The notes under the pieces are model-generated. The model had not been told where the DNA came from. It searched no databases and saw only the letters and a list, made by a program, of their open reading frames with translations. From the NCBI GenBank assembly GCA_002344895.1, contig DDUR01000060.1, positions 1 to 51,137 on the forward strand: DNA of 51,137 nt, given 5' to 3'. Source of the stretch: Ignavibacteria bacterium UBA2333. Its GTDB lineage: Bacteria; Bacteroidota; Ignavibacteria; Kapaibacteriales; Kapaibacteriaceae. Within the stretch, counting starts at the first letter, position 1. Each line of letters opens with the position of its first letter. Shown piece by piece: positions 7,496-15,576 of this stretch. The translations under genes were made by a program, and so were the position numbers.

Positions 7496-9307
7496 TCACT
7501 CACTGTCGACATGTATTCCGACGTATCGGAAGCGACCATCAACCGTGCGACGTAGGATAAACACCGGACCGATCGTCCTTTCACCGCTGCGGATTTGACA
7601 TTCACGACCAAGAACGTCAAACATCCGGATGTCAGAGTCCGAAGTCGATTCTCCGGGAGAATGGATGCCGTCTTCCCAAGAGAATTCTCCGGGAGAATTC
7701 TCCCGGAGAATTGATGTTGGCCGTGGACCCTCGATTGCACCTGCAGCAGTACGCTCTCCGCGGCGAAAACCTCGAATATCTGTCTGGCAGTTCGGAGATG
7801 CCGGCACGTGGACCAGAATGCGTGGTTCCTGCTCCGGATGTACAAAACGTTCGAGTTCGGCCATGGCTGCTGAATATGATGTGGGGCCTAGGCGTACCGA
7901 GCCCCGAACGACCGGAATTATCGAATCTGTAGGACTGGTTAAGGGGCAAGAAGGGGCCACATTCCACACATTCCCAGAGCGTACAATGGCTGAAAGTGCA
8001 GGGGAGAGGACGTTGTCCTCATACATACAACCGTTTGTCCCAAGACTACTGCCCAGATTATCTGTGAGGAAGAGATTGTTGACAACGCGCAGGTTAACCA
8101 CATCCTTCAGCAACTGAGGAAGTAAGATGGACAATAGCCTGTCCCGTGGTGTGCCGGACGAGCCATAGATTGTGTTGTGCTCGAACCAAATGTTTCGAAC
8201 GCAGTCGATATTAAACAACTGGAATATTCCAAGTGGCCGTGATGAGTTCACGATGATGTTGTTCGCAACGAGGATACTGTCATTCATGCGAACGATAAAT
8301 TCGCAACCCAGCCCTGTACATCGAAATCGACAGTCAGCAGTTCCCGTCCACGTTGCCGTAGGACATTCATCGTCAAAGGCACAGTGATGCTCATTATTCA
8401 TCGAGATGCCGGATGTGGTCGTCGGGAATCTCCAATGTGACGAGTCGCTGGGATCAGCATGGACAATGTTGTTACGAACAACAACAACGGCCCCCATGTC
8501 GATGTAGATATTACCCGAGAAGTTGTTCCCGACGATGTTGTCGTGGATATCGGCATGTGTACCACGATTCACGTTGATACCTTCGCCCCAATTATCGTAG
8601 ACGATAGTACTATCAACAGTTGTATGAGTAGTTGATAAAAACTTGACGGCTGATCCCCACGATCGATCTTCCTTGTCATAATCAGCCCGACATGATTCCA
8701 CAACACGGCAGTTCGTAAATCGAACGGTATCAGCATTTACCGCATAAAGCCCGTGACTTTGACACGTGTCAATGGAAACGTCTCGAACAGTAACGTTTGA
8801 TGAGTGTGGAGCAATACGAAGTCCTACTCCGGGAGAACGACGTATAGTGATTCCGGAGATAACACACGACTGGCCAGTTACATCGATTGCCCCTTGTGCC
8901 CCCTGCCAAGAGAGTGCTGAACAATCAATAATTGTTGCCTCTGAACCAGCACCAATAATGGATATTGAACGCGACGCGGTTTGCCGCCGTACGTCTTGAG
9001 GACCAACAACGAATCGTTCTCGATAGATACCGGGGCGAACGTGGACCGATGCCGATACATGTGCGCCGTCAATCCATGGCAAGGCAGCGAGTGCAGCAGA
9101 AAACGATCGTTTAGGTTGCAGTGGAGTTCCTGGCCACGAATCATCACCTTCGGGTCCTATAACGACAACTGCCGACGTTTCAAGCGAGGAAACGTCGGCA
9201 GTTGGTTTAGCAATCTTTTCGACAATGTCGTTCGCCTGGGTTGACGAACACACTGTGAGGAACATCAGAACACTAGCGGCGCATCGGAACAACGAAGGAA
9301 TGTACAT
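7496..9307 (-). CDS. Secreted right-handed parallel beta-helix protein with T9SS-like C-terminus
   Basis: The 603-residue protein has a signal peptide (about 1-25, ending STQAND) and a long run of beta-helix rungs (about 100-420) with repeated short strands and asparagines, such as NVTVRDVSIDTCQSHGLY and VVVVRNNIVHADP. Proteins of this fold bind or cleave polysaccharides; no lyase active site is obvious. A C-terminal tail (about 545-603; MFDVLGRECQIRSGE and a G-x-hydrophobic end) resembles a degenerate type IX sorting domain. The linker before it repeats SPGE because the DNA carries palindromic ATTCTCCGGGAGAAT units. The first 35 nt overlap the end of the upstream gene in another frame. Confidence 0.82.
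   Translation of the reverse strand: MYIPSLFRCAASVLMFLTVCSSTQANDIVEKIAKPTADVSSLETSAVVVIGPEGDDSWPGTPLQPKRSFSAALAALPWIDGAHVSASVHVRPGIYRERFVVGPQDVRRQTASRSISIIGAGSEATIIDCSALSWQGAQGAIDVTGQSCVISGITIRRSPGVGLRIAPHSSNVTVRDVSIDTCQSHGLYAVNADTVRFTNCRVVESCRADYDKEDRSWGSAVKFLSTTHTTVDSTIVYDNWGEGINVNRGTHADIHDNIVGNNFSGNIYIDMGAVVVVRNNIVHADPSDSSHWRFPTTTSGISMNNEHHCAFDDECPTATWTGTADCRFRCTGLGCEFIVRMNDSILVANNIIVNSSRPLGIFQLFNIDCVRNIWFEHNTIYGSSGTPRDRLLSILLPQLLKDVVNLRVVNNLFLTDNLGSSLGTNGCMYEDNVLSPALSAIVRSGNVWNVAPSCPLTSPTDSIIPVVRGSVRLGPTSYSAAMAELERFVHPEQEPRILVHVPASPNCQTDIRGFRRGERTAAGAIEGPRPTSILRENSPGEFSWEDGIHSPGESTSDSDIRMFDVLGRECQIRSGERTIGPVFILRRTVDGRFRYVGIHVDSE
7648..7713. repeat. Palindromic ATTCTCCGGGAGAAT units, including a perfect 30-bp palindrome
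   Basis: ATTCTCCGGGAGAAT occurs at 7648-7662. A duplicated, inverted form at 7683-7712 equals its own reverse complement over all 30 bases. The cluster sits inside the beta-helix coding region in frame, just before the sorting-tail-like segment, and a further CTCCGGGAGAA core appears near 8827-8837 in the same gene. Confidence 0.85.
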
Positions 9308-12300
9308 GTGGGCCGGCCGAGATATTGATGATATAGACGGTCGTCGCTAGAGCTGGAACGGCTCGCGACGATTCAGGCTCACCACTTGTTGTCCATTGTG
9401 TGACGAGTCGACCTGCAATATCGTAGATCATGATGGTTGCTGGTGTCTGCGGAAGTCCAGTGAGTCGAATCGTTCCGTCTGCCGTTAGAACGCTGATGGT
9501 TGCCAGTTCCACGACATCGTCTGCAGATGTTACGTCCGTCGTCGTAAACGTTGCCGTTCGACCCGTGTCAACTTCTTCACCATTAACACGTCCGATCACA
9601 TTCCAGTAGATACGACGTCCGGCTGGCAAACTCAGATACAGTGCAGATGACGTATTTGAGCGCACGTCGGCTACAAGCGAATCAAACTCTGGCGTTGTCG
9701 AGAACCGGACTCGGTAGTCGTCAAAGTTTTCGCCTATCGTATACGTCACGGTGCCAGATCGCGGAATGTTGGTTGCACTATCTGCGGGTGCGAGAGGCAA
9801 GAGTGACTGACCTGGCAACGGATTCGTCGAGAAGATTGCCGTTGTGGACCAATCGCTCCCAATTGAAGCACTGTGTGCCGAGACACGCCAGCGATACTGA
9901 GTTCCCGGTTCCAGCAACAGTGCTCGATAACTTGTATCTCGTTGGATTGTCACGGTAACCGTTGCTGATGTCTGGAACGTCGGCGACGGCGTATACTGAA
10001 GTGTATACGACGTTGCTCCTGGTACAGCAGACCAAACAAACTCTACGTTCTCGCGCGAAATTGTCACACCACGCGGTGTGCGTGCAATTGGCGAACTGAG
10101 GGCTGGTGGACCAACAACTTCAAACACGTTTGTTGCTGAAAACTCCGAAGCACCATATGGACCAACGGTACGCACGCGCCATAACACTCGCGACGAAAAT
10201 GGAACAGGTGGCAATTGTACGGTAACTGCATTCACTGTGTCTTCAAACCACACATCCTGTACACCTTCCAGTCGAACCTCCAGGTGATAGGAGCGAATTG
10301 TGTCGACGGCTTCCCATGAACAGAAGACATCGTTAGGGTAAAGGCCTGTTGTTCCGTTTACTGGAATAACGGGGCGAGGGACATTTGGTTTAACAACAAA
10401 CCGCTTTGGCGTCGTCCAAGGGCTCAGTGAATTTGTACCCGTGGAACGAACGGTCCAAACATACTCCTTACCAAGCTCAAGATCTCGGTTAATGTAGAAG
10501 GCCGTGTCAGCAAGCGAAGTATCGACGATGGTGGCGCCAGCGGGATATGTGCTCACAACAACCTGATACTGCGGCGCACCAACAACTCGTGTCCACGAAA
10601 AACGCGGACGCTGTTCTGTGGCGAGAGGAATGGAATCGACGTCTGGCAATAAAGCAGACGGAATTGCAGACATCGTCGTAAAGAGATTTTCGCCGGACCA
10701 TGGGCCTGGTCCGTTAGAACGATAGGCGCGGACGCGCCAGCGATATGTTGTCTTTAAAGCGAGATCTGAAATTGTCGTATCCGTACGGTCTGTTCGGAAT
10801 CGCTTGACAGGATTATTGAGTCCTTGTCGGTAAATCTCGACTTCATAACCATCAGTTTCAACGGCTGCTGACCACGCAAACGGCGTTGGGATAACGACAG
10901 GGACATCGCCATTCGCAGGTGAACGTGGTGTTGGATTTAAACACGGCAAGAAGCCTACACAGTATTCCCCTTCAAGGATTTGAGGAATCGTAAAGACCTT
11001 CGACTGGGCATCAAACGTTCCTTGTACAACCTGGAGTTGCCCCTCACCCTCAACAGGGCGATAGTACACAATTGCCTGACCTGGTTCTTCAACACCTGGA
11101 ATCGAACCAAGATGGAGTTGTATTCGACCATCGGCTGCAAGTGTACTAGAAGCTCGGACGACCCACCGCATGGGGATAAAGTCGCATGGCTGGCGTCCAG
11201 CTACAATAGCATCGTGAGGAACATAGTGATGTTTTTCAATGATCCAGTTTGCTGGCGAGTTAACACGCAAAACATTCAATGCCATGTGCGTGGAACTATC
11301 ACCAGACATAAAATCATAAACGCCGGTCGTCGTGACATTACGATTTGCAGCAGTCATGATCCAAACTGCCTGGCTAACACGATAGCTGGAAATCTTCGAA
11401 GCTGCCGTTCGCATTTCCATGACAATCGTTCCATCTGGACGAAACTCATGTGCTATCAGAACATCACTGCCACTGCCGTATCCAACGAGATAATTCCCAT
11501 TCGGCAATTGTGAGACATTTGCCATAGTAGAGGCATAGATCTCATTCGGTGGTTGCCATTGCCACGCACGCGATACGGTCATATTGACTTCATCAACATC
11601 ATAGGCAACAACACGTGAGTATCGACGAGGCTTTAGATTACCGTTGTCGAACAGAAGAATCTTCCCATCTGCTGTGCGTGAAACGGAGTGTTGATGAGAA
11701 AATCCACGAAAACCTTCAATCACATCATCTTGCCAGACAAACTGATTCCCTGACGACTTCTGTCCACCGAGTCTCCATAGTATCGCTCCGGTAGAACGGC
11801 TCACCTTAATGATTTCGTCCGTATGACGACACGAAACAAGTAGGTTACCGTCTGTATCGACTGTAATCGAGTTTACATGGATATAATCGATCGACCTCTG
11901 GGCAAGATCAATATCATCCGTTGCATCTGTCACCGGAATGTGATCGAGTGACTTCCAGGTAAAGGTCGCTGTTCCTTGGGGAGTAATCTCTTGGATAACG
12001 GCACCGATGACCTCCGCGATTGAGTCTCCATTCGAGACATATGGTCGCATATCCATGACCCGGGTTTCGTAACCGAGTATCACTGCATTACCATTCGGTA
12101 GCAAAAAACCTTCGTGAAAATCGACGACATAGTTACCAACCATGTAGATCGTATCCACAGGTTGCATCTTCACGTTACGTTTCACGAAACCGCGAAGAGC
12201 CTGATCGTAATACAATAGGTGATTATTCCCGACCGACAGGGTGTAGGGCGTGCTCGACGACTTCGTCATGACGATCCTACCAGCTCCATCAACAAGGCCA

Positions 12301-12464
12301 ACAGAATCGGTAAGTACCGGGCCAATCAGGTAGTAACCCGGTGATGGGTGATTCCGTAGGGAAAACGAAACCCGCTTGTTAAACGCGGGCTGCGCCGTAG
12401 CGCAGATGACTGAAAGAGTCACCAGCGCTGCGGCGCAGCAGATTTGAAGGAGTCGCAAGTTCAT
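9273..12464 (-). CDS. Secreted arylsulfotransferase-like beta-propeller protein with FN3 repeats and T9SS sorting tail
   Basis: About 1063 residues from the ATG at 12464, chosen because a normal signal peptide (MNLRLLQICCAAALV) then begins the protein. Residues about 80-400 match the arylsulfotransferase (ASST) propeller family: DFHEGFLLPNGNAVIL, HTDEIIKVSRSTGAILWRLG and FSHQHSVSRTADGKILLFDN, with conserved histidines. Four to five fibronectin-III-like modules follow (about 515-960; YRWRVRAYRSNGPGPWS, YRWRVSAHSASIGSDWS). The end (IMIYDIAGRLVTQW to the basic C-terminus) is a typical type A T9SS sorting domain. It is probably surface-attached or released. Whether it has sulfotransferase activity or is only a propeller scaffold is open. 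Confidence 0.85.
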   Translation of the reverse strand: MNLRLLQICCAAALVTLSVICATAQPAFNKRVSFSLRNHPSPGYYLIGPVLTDSVGLVDGAGRIVMTKSSSTPYTLSVGNNHLLYYDQALRGFVKRNVKMQPVDTIYMVGNYVVDFHEGFLLPNGNAVILGYETRVMDMRPYVSNGDSIAEVIGAVIQEITPQGTATFTWKSLDHIPVTDATDDIDLAQRSIDYIHVNSITVDTDGNLLVSCRHTDEIIKVSRSTGAILWRLGGQKSSGNQFVWQDDVIEGFRGFSHQHSVSRTADGKILLFDNGNLKPRRYSRVVAYDVDEVNMTVSRAWQWQPPNEIYASTMANVSQLPNGNYLVGYGSGSDVLIAHEFRPDGTIVMEMRTAASKISSYRVSQAVWIMTAANRNVTTTGVYDFMSGDSSTHMALNVLRVNSPANWIIEKHHYVPHDAIVAGRQPCDFIPMRWVVRASSTLAADGRIQLHLGSIPGVEEPGQAIVYYRPVEGEGQLQVVQGTFDAQSKVFTIPQILEGEYCVGFLPCLNPTPRSPANGDVPVVIPTPFAWSAAVETDGYEVEIYRQGLNNPVKRFRTDRTDTTISDLALKTTYRWRVRAYRSNGPGPWSGENLFTTMSAIPSALLPDVDSIPLATEQRPRFSWTRVVGAPQYQVVVSTYPAGATIVDTSLADTAFYINRDLELGKEYVWTVRSTGTNSLSPWTTPKRFVVKPNVPRPVIPVNGTTGLYPNDVFCSWEAVDTIRSYHLEVRLEGVQDVWFEDTVNAVTVQLPPVPFSSRVLWRVRTVGPYGASEFSATNVFEVVGPPALSSPIARTPRGVTISRENVEFVWSAVPGATSYTLQYTPSPTFQTSATVTVTIQRDTSYRALLLEPGTQYRWRVSAHSASIGSDWSTTAIFSTNPLPGQSLLPLAPADSATNIPRSGTVTYTIGENFDDYRVRFSTTPEFDSLVADVRSNTSSALYLSLPAGRRIYWNVIGRVNGEEVDTGRTATFTTTDVTSADDVVELATISVLTADGTIRLTGLPQTPATIMIYDIAGRLVTQWTTSGEPESSRAVPALATTVYIINISAGPHVHSFVVPMRR

Positions 12465-12605
12465 GTCTCGAATTCCGTGTTGGCCCACAATTCTACCAAG
12501 GTCGTGTTTCACTACGACATCAGCCCCGCAAAGGAGCTACAACATCGTGAAACGTTACATGGTTTCAGCAGCTCGCGGCCGACGAAATCGCGAGGATTGT
12601 ACGAA

Positions 12606-12983
12606 TCAAGCGCCGATGAGTGCTTTATAGGCGTTTACATCAAGCAAACCATCGACTTCTGAAGGCTTGGAAAGTTCAATCTTTACCAGCCAGCCAGCGC
12701 CGTAGGGATCCTTATTGACGATGTCAGGCGAACCATTTACGTCATTTACCTCAATGATCGTGCCACTGACAGGTGCGAAGAGATCAGCGACCGTTTTCAC
12801 AGCTTCGATCGTTCCAAAGGTGCCGCCCTGGTCAACAGTAGCATTAGCGTCGGGAATGTCAATGTAGACAACATCACCGAGTTCACCCTGAGCGTGGTCA
12901 GTGACACCGATGGTACCGACGTTACCTTCGATGCGGATCCACTCATGTTCCTTTGTGTACTTGAGATCAGCTGGCAGGTTCAT
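12606..12983 (-). CDS. gcvH: Glycine cleavage system H protein
   Basis: The 125-residue lipoyl carrier shuttles the aminomethyl group between the P, T and L proteins of glycine cleavage. The lipoylated lysine is Lys63 in GTIEAVKTVADLFAPVSG, and KYTKEHEWIRIEG at the start and VNKDPYGAGWLVKI near the end are family landmarks. It follows accC by 3 nt. The P, T and L genes are not in the window. H proteins can also act as a lipoate relay for other complexes, which would suit its place in a fatty-acid operon. Confidence 0.96.
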   Translation of the reverse strand: MNLPADLKYTKEHEWIRIEGNVGTIGVTDHAQGELGDVVYIDIPDANATVDQGGTFGTIEAVKTVADLFAPVSGTIIEVNDVNGSPDIVNKDPYGAGWLVKIELSKPSEVDGLLDVNAYKALIGA

Positions 12984-12986
12984 CGT

Positions 12987-14327
12987 TTACGCTTTCCAAT
13001 CATGATTGTCGAGATACTTTGTGTCAAACTCACCAGAAATGAAGTCCTTATTGTCCATCATCTTCCGGTGGAATGGAATTGTCGTGTGAATACCTTCGAT
13101 GATAAACTCATCGAGGGCACGGCGCATTTTCGCGATTGCCTCGTTACGTGTGGGCGCAAACGTAATCAGTTTTGCGACCATCGAATCGTAGTACGGAGGA
13201 ATAACGTAGCCCTGATAGATGTGCGAGTCGACACGAACACCGGGACCACCAGGGAAGTTCAAAGATTCAATTCTACCTGGTGATGGACGGAAGTCGTGAT
13301 ATGGGTCTTCAGCGTTAATACGACATTCAATTGAGTGTAGCACAGGATCAGTTTGTTGCAATCGAAGTCGTTCTCCTGATGCGATCAATAACTGCTCCTG
13401 GATGAGATCTACGCCCATGGCCTGCTCCGTTACCGGATGCTCAACCTGAATGCGCGTGTTCATTTCCATGAAGTAGAAGTTTCGATGCTTATCTACAAGG
13501 AATTCGATCGTTCCAGCACCGATGTACCCAACACTGGCTGTACCACGCACGGCTGCTTCGCCCATGGCTGCGCGAAGTTCAGGCGTCATAATTGGTGATG
13601 GCGCTTCCTCGATTAGCTTTTGGTGCCGACGTTGGATGGAACATTCCCGTTCATTCAGATGAATGACGTTGCCGAATGAATCGGCGAACACCTGAATCTC
13701 AATATGACGCGGCTCTTCGATAAACTTTTCGATGTAAACGTCACCATTACCGAACGATGCTTCTGCTTCACCACGTGCCGTAGCATAGGCCTTGTCTAAC
13801 TCCGATGGATCGGGAACGTATCGCATGCCCTTACCACCACCACCAGCAACCGCCTTCAACATCACAGGATATCCAACTTCGAGGGCAACACGACGAGCAT
13901 CTTCAATTGTAGGAACGATACCATCAGACCCAGGAACCACCGGTACACCGGCCGCCTTCATGGTATCCTTGGCGATCGACTTGTTCCCCATGCTGACGAT
14001 TGCATCAGGTTTGGGGCCGACAAAAATCAGATTGCAGTCATGACAGATTTCAGCAAACGTTGCATTCTCAGCAAGAAATCCATACCCAGGATGAATTGCA
14101 TCGGCTCCGGTGACTTCGGCAGCAGCAATGATCGACGGGACGTTGAGATACGAAAGTTTACCGGCTGGAGGTCCTATACAAACGGCTTCGTCAGCAAACC
14201 GAACGTGCAGTGATGCGCGGTCAGCCTCCGAGTACACGGCAACGGTACGAATACCAAGTTCACGTGCGGCTCGAATGATGCGCAGAGCGATCTCGCCACG
14301 ATTGGCGATCAGGAGTTTTCGGATCAT
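12987..14327 (-). CDS. accC: Biotin carboxylase subunit of acetyl-CoA carboxylase
   Basis: The 446-residue ATP-grasp enzyme carboxylates biotin on BCCP, the first step of fatty acid synthesis. Clear motifs are KLLIANRGEIALRIIRAA at the N-terminus, the glycine-rich ATP loop AVAGGGGKGMRYV, and EMNTRIQVEHPVTEQ in the active site. Length is normal. It lies 11 nt after accB. The carboxyltransferase genes accA/accD are not present here. Confidence 0.97.
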   Translation of the reverse strand: MIRKLLIANRGEIALRIIRAARELGIRTVAVYSEADRASLHVRFADEAVCIGPPAGKLSYLNVPSIIAAAEVTGADAIHPGYGFLAENATFAEICHDCNLIFVGPKPDAIVSMGNKSIAKDTMKAAGVPVVPGSDGIVPTIEDARRVALEVGYPVMLKAVAGGGGKGMRYVPDPSELDKAYATARGEAEASFGNGDVYIEKFIEEPRHIEIQVFADSFGNVIHLNERECSIQRRHQKLIEEAPSPIMTPELRAAMGEAAVRGTASVGYIGAGTIEFLVDKHRNFYFMEMNTRIQVEHPVTEQAMGVDLIQEQLLIASGERLRLQQTDPVLHSIECRINAEDPYHDFRPSPGRIESLNFPGGPGVRVDSHIYQGYVIPPYYDSMVAKLITFAPTRNEAIAKMRRALDEFIIEGIHTTIPFHRKMMDNKDFISGEFDTKYLDNHDWKA

Positions 14328-14338
14328 GTTCCCCTCCC

Positions 14339-14824
14339 TTAATCGGGCTTGATGAGGAACATTGGCTGATTGTATTCGACCGGCTGAGCGTTCTCAACGA
14401 GAATCTTGACGACCGTTCCCGATACGTCACTTTCGATCTCATTCATCAGCTTCATTGCCTCAACGATACAAATCGTGTCGCCAACATTAACATGCTGCCC
14501 AACCTGCACAAATGCATCTGCATCTGGCGAAGGTGCACGATAAAACGTACCAACGATCGGTGACAAGATCGTGTGACCAGCCTCAGCCGCCGATGGTGCA
14601 GGAGAGGCTACCGGAGCAGGTGTAGCAACGGGTGCTGCTGCCGGTGCTTGCATGGTTACAGGAGCCGCCTGTGGCGGAGCCATAACATAGGTTGGTTGGA
14701 CGGAACCGTTTGGTCCGCCATACTTCGAAAGTTCAATTTTTACGCCCTCTTCTTCAAGGGCAAGTTCTGTTGCACTGCTTTCGTCAAACAGGCGCAAGAG
14801 TTTCTTCAGGTAATTCAGATCCAT
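14339..14824 (-). CDS. accB: Biotin carboxyl carrier protein of acetyl-CoA carboxylase
   Basis: The 161-residue protein has an N-terminal region (MDLNYLKKLLRLFDES), an Ala/Pro-rich flexible linker (about 50-85) and a C-terminal biotinyl domain with the biotin-accepting lysine Lys125 in VEAMKLMNEIES. A strong ribosome site GGAGG lies 6-10 nt upstream of the ATG. It is directly followed by accC. Confidence 0.97.
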   Translation of the reverse strand: MDLNYLKKLLRLFDESSATELALEEEGVKIELSKYGGPNGSVQPTYVMAPPQAAPVTMQAPAAAPVATPAPVASPAPSAAEAGHTILSPIVGTFYRAPSPDADAFVQVGQHVNVGDTICIVEAMKLMNEIESDVSGTVVKILVENAQPVEYNQPMFLIKPD

Positions 14825-14856
14825 GCTTCCCTCCGGCAGTGTTCGGATTGGTGGAA

Positions 14857-14876
14857 GCCCCTTATCGGAGCCCCTT
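14857..14876. repeat. GGGGC-run doublet between efp and accB
   Basis: Two GCCCCTTA copies 13 nt apart lie on the plus strand at the end of efp (its stop codon is at 14875-14877) and in the gap to accB. They belong to the dispersed doublet family described in the findings. Confidence 0.5.
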
Positions 14877-15441
14877 ACTCCTTGACGCGGTCAAGATAGG
14901 CACCCGTGGCCGTATCGACACGCACAAGATCACCTTCGTTGATGAAGAGAGGAACGTTAATTGTCGCCCCGGTCTCCACCGTAGCAGGTTTCATGGCATT
15001 CGTTGCCGTATCTCCACGAACACCAGGTTCGGTGTGCGTGATGCGAAGTGGGAGGTGCTGTGGTACTTGAAGTGTAACGACATTCCCTTCTTCATCGCGA
15101 CCTATCTGGACTTCGATACCTTCCTTCATAAAGCGGGCAGCGTCACCGACTGCTGCTGCCATGACCGGGATTTGGTCATATGTACTCGTGTCCATGAAGG
15201 TAAACGTGTCACCATCACGGAATAGGTATTGATAGTTATTCGTTTCAACACGAACGAATTCGATCGTTTCACCAGAACGGAAACGCTCTTCCTTGAGCTT
15301 ACCAGACTTGATGACGCGCATCTTTACCTGATAAAAGGCTCGCAGGTTGCCTGGTGTACGGTGAATGGACTCGAGCACGACGCAGAGTTCGCCGTTATGT
15401 CGGATTACTGCCCCTACTCGGAGGTCGGCTGTCGTTGCCAT
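14875..15441 (-). CDS. efp: Translation elongation factor P
   Basis: This 188-residue tRNA-shaped factor rescues ribosomes stalled at polyproline. The N-terminal KOW-like domain, OB domain and C-terminal signature (VETGATINVPLFINEGDLVRVD) are intact. The loop that normally carries the modified Lys or Arg reads RTPGNLRAF, so Asn32 occupies the tip; I recall the same loop in Chlorobium EF-P. The ATG at 15441 is used because any upstream extension would run through tRNA-Cys. It leads the efp-accB-accC-gcvH cluster, as in many bacteria. Confidence 0.95.
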   Translation of the reverse strand: MATTADLRVGAVIRHNGELCVVLESIHRTPGNLRAFYQVKMRVIKSGKLKEERFRSGETIEFVRVETNNYQYLFRDGDTFTFMDTSTYDQIPVMAAAVGDAARFMKEGIEVQIGRDEEGNVVTLQVPQHLPLRITHTEPGVRGDTATNAMKPATVETGATINVPLFINEGDLVRVDTATGAYLDRVKE

Positions 15442-15467
15442 CTGATACGTCGTTGGTGATCGGTAAG

Positions 15468-15541
15468 TGGAGGTCCCGGCCGGATTCGAACCGACGTACA
15501 AGCTTTTGCAGAGCTCTGTATAGCCACTCTACCACGGGACC
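15468..15541 (-). tRNA. tRNA-Cys (anticodon GCA)
   Basis: Read on the minus strand, the 74-nt gene has acceptor stem GGTCCCG/CGGGACC, anticodon stem GAGCT/AGCTT around loop CTGCAAA (anticodon GCA), T-arm GTCGG-TTCGAAT-CCGGC and an encoded 3' CCA (TGG at 15468-15470). It ends 26 nt before the efp start codon on the same strand, so the tRNA may be processed from the 5' end of the efp transcript. Confidence 0.95.
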
Positions 15542-15576
15542 GAAGAGCCGCGAATATACGGGATTCCGCCGAACCG

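Noticed and set aside
15442..15501. Upstream extension of elongation factor P
   Set aside because: It would translate through the 3' half of tRNA-Cys and is not part of the conserved protein.
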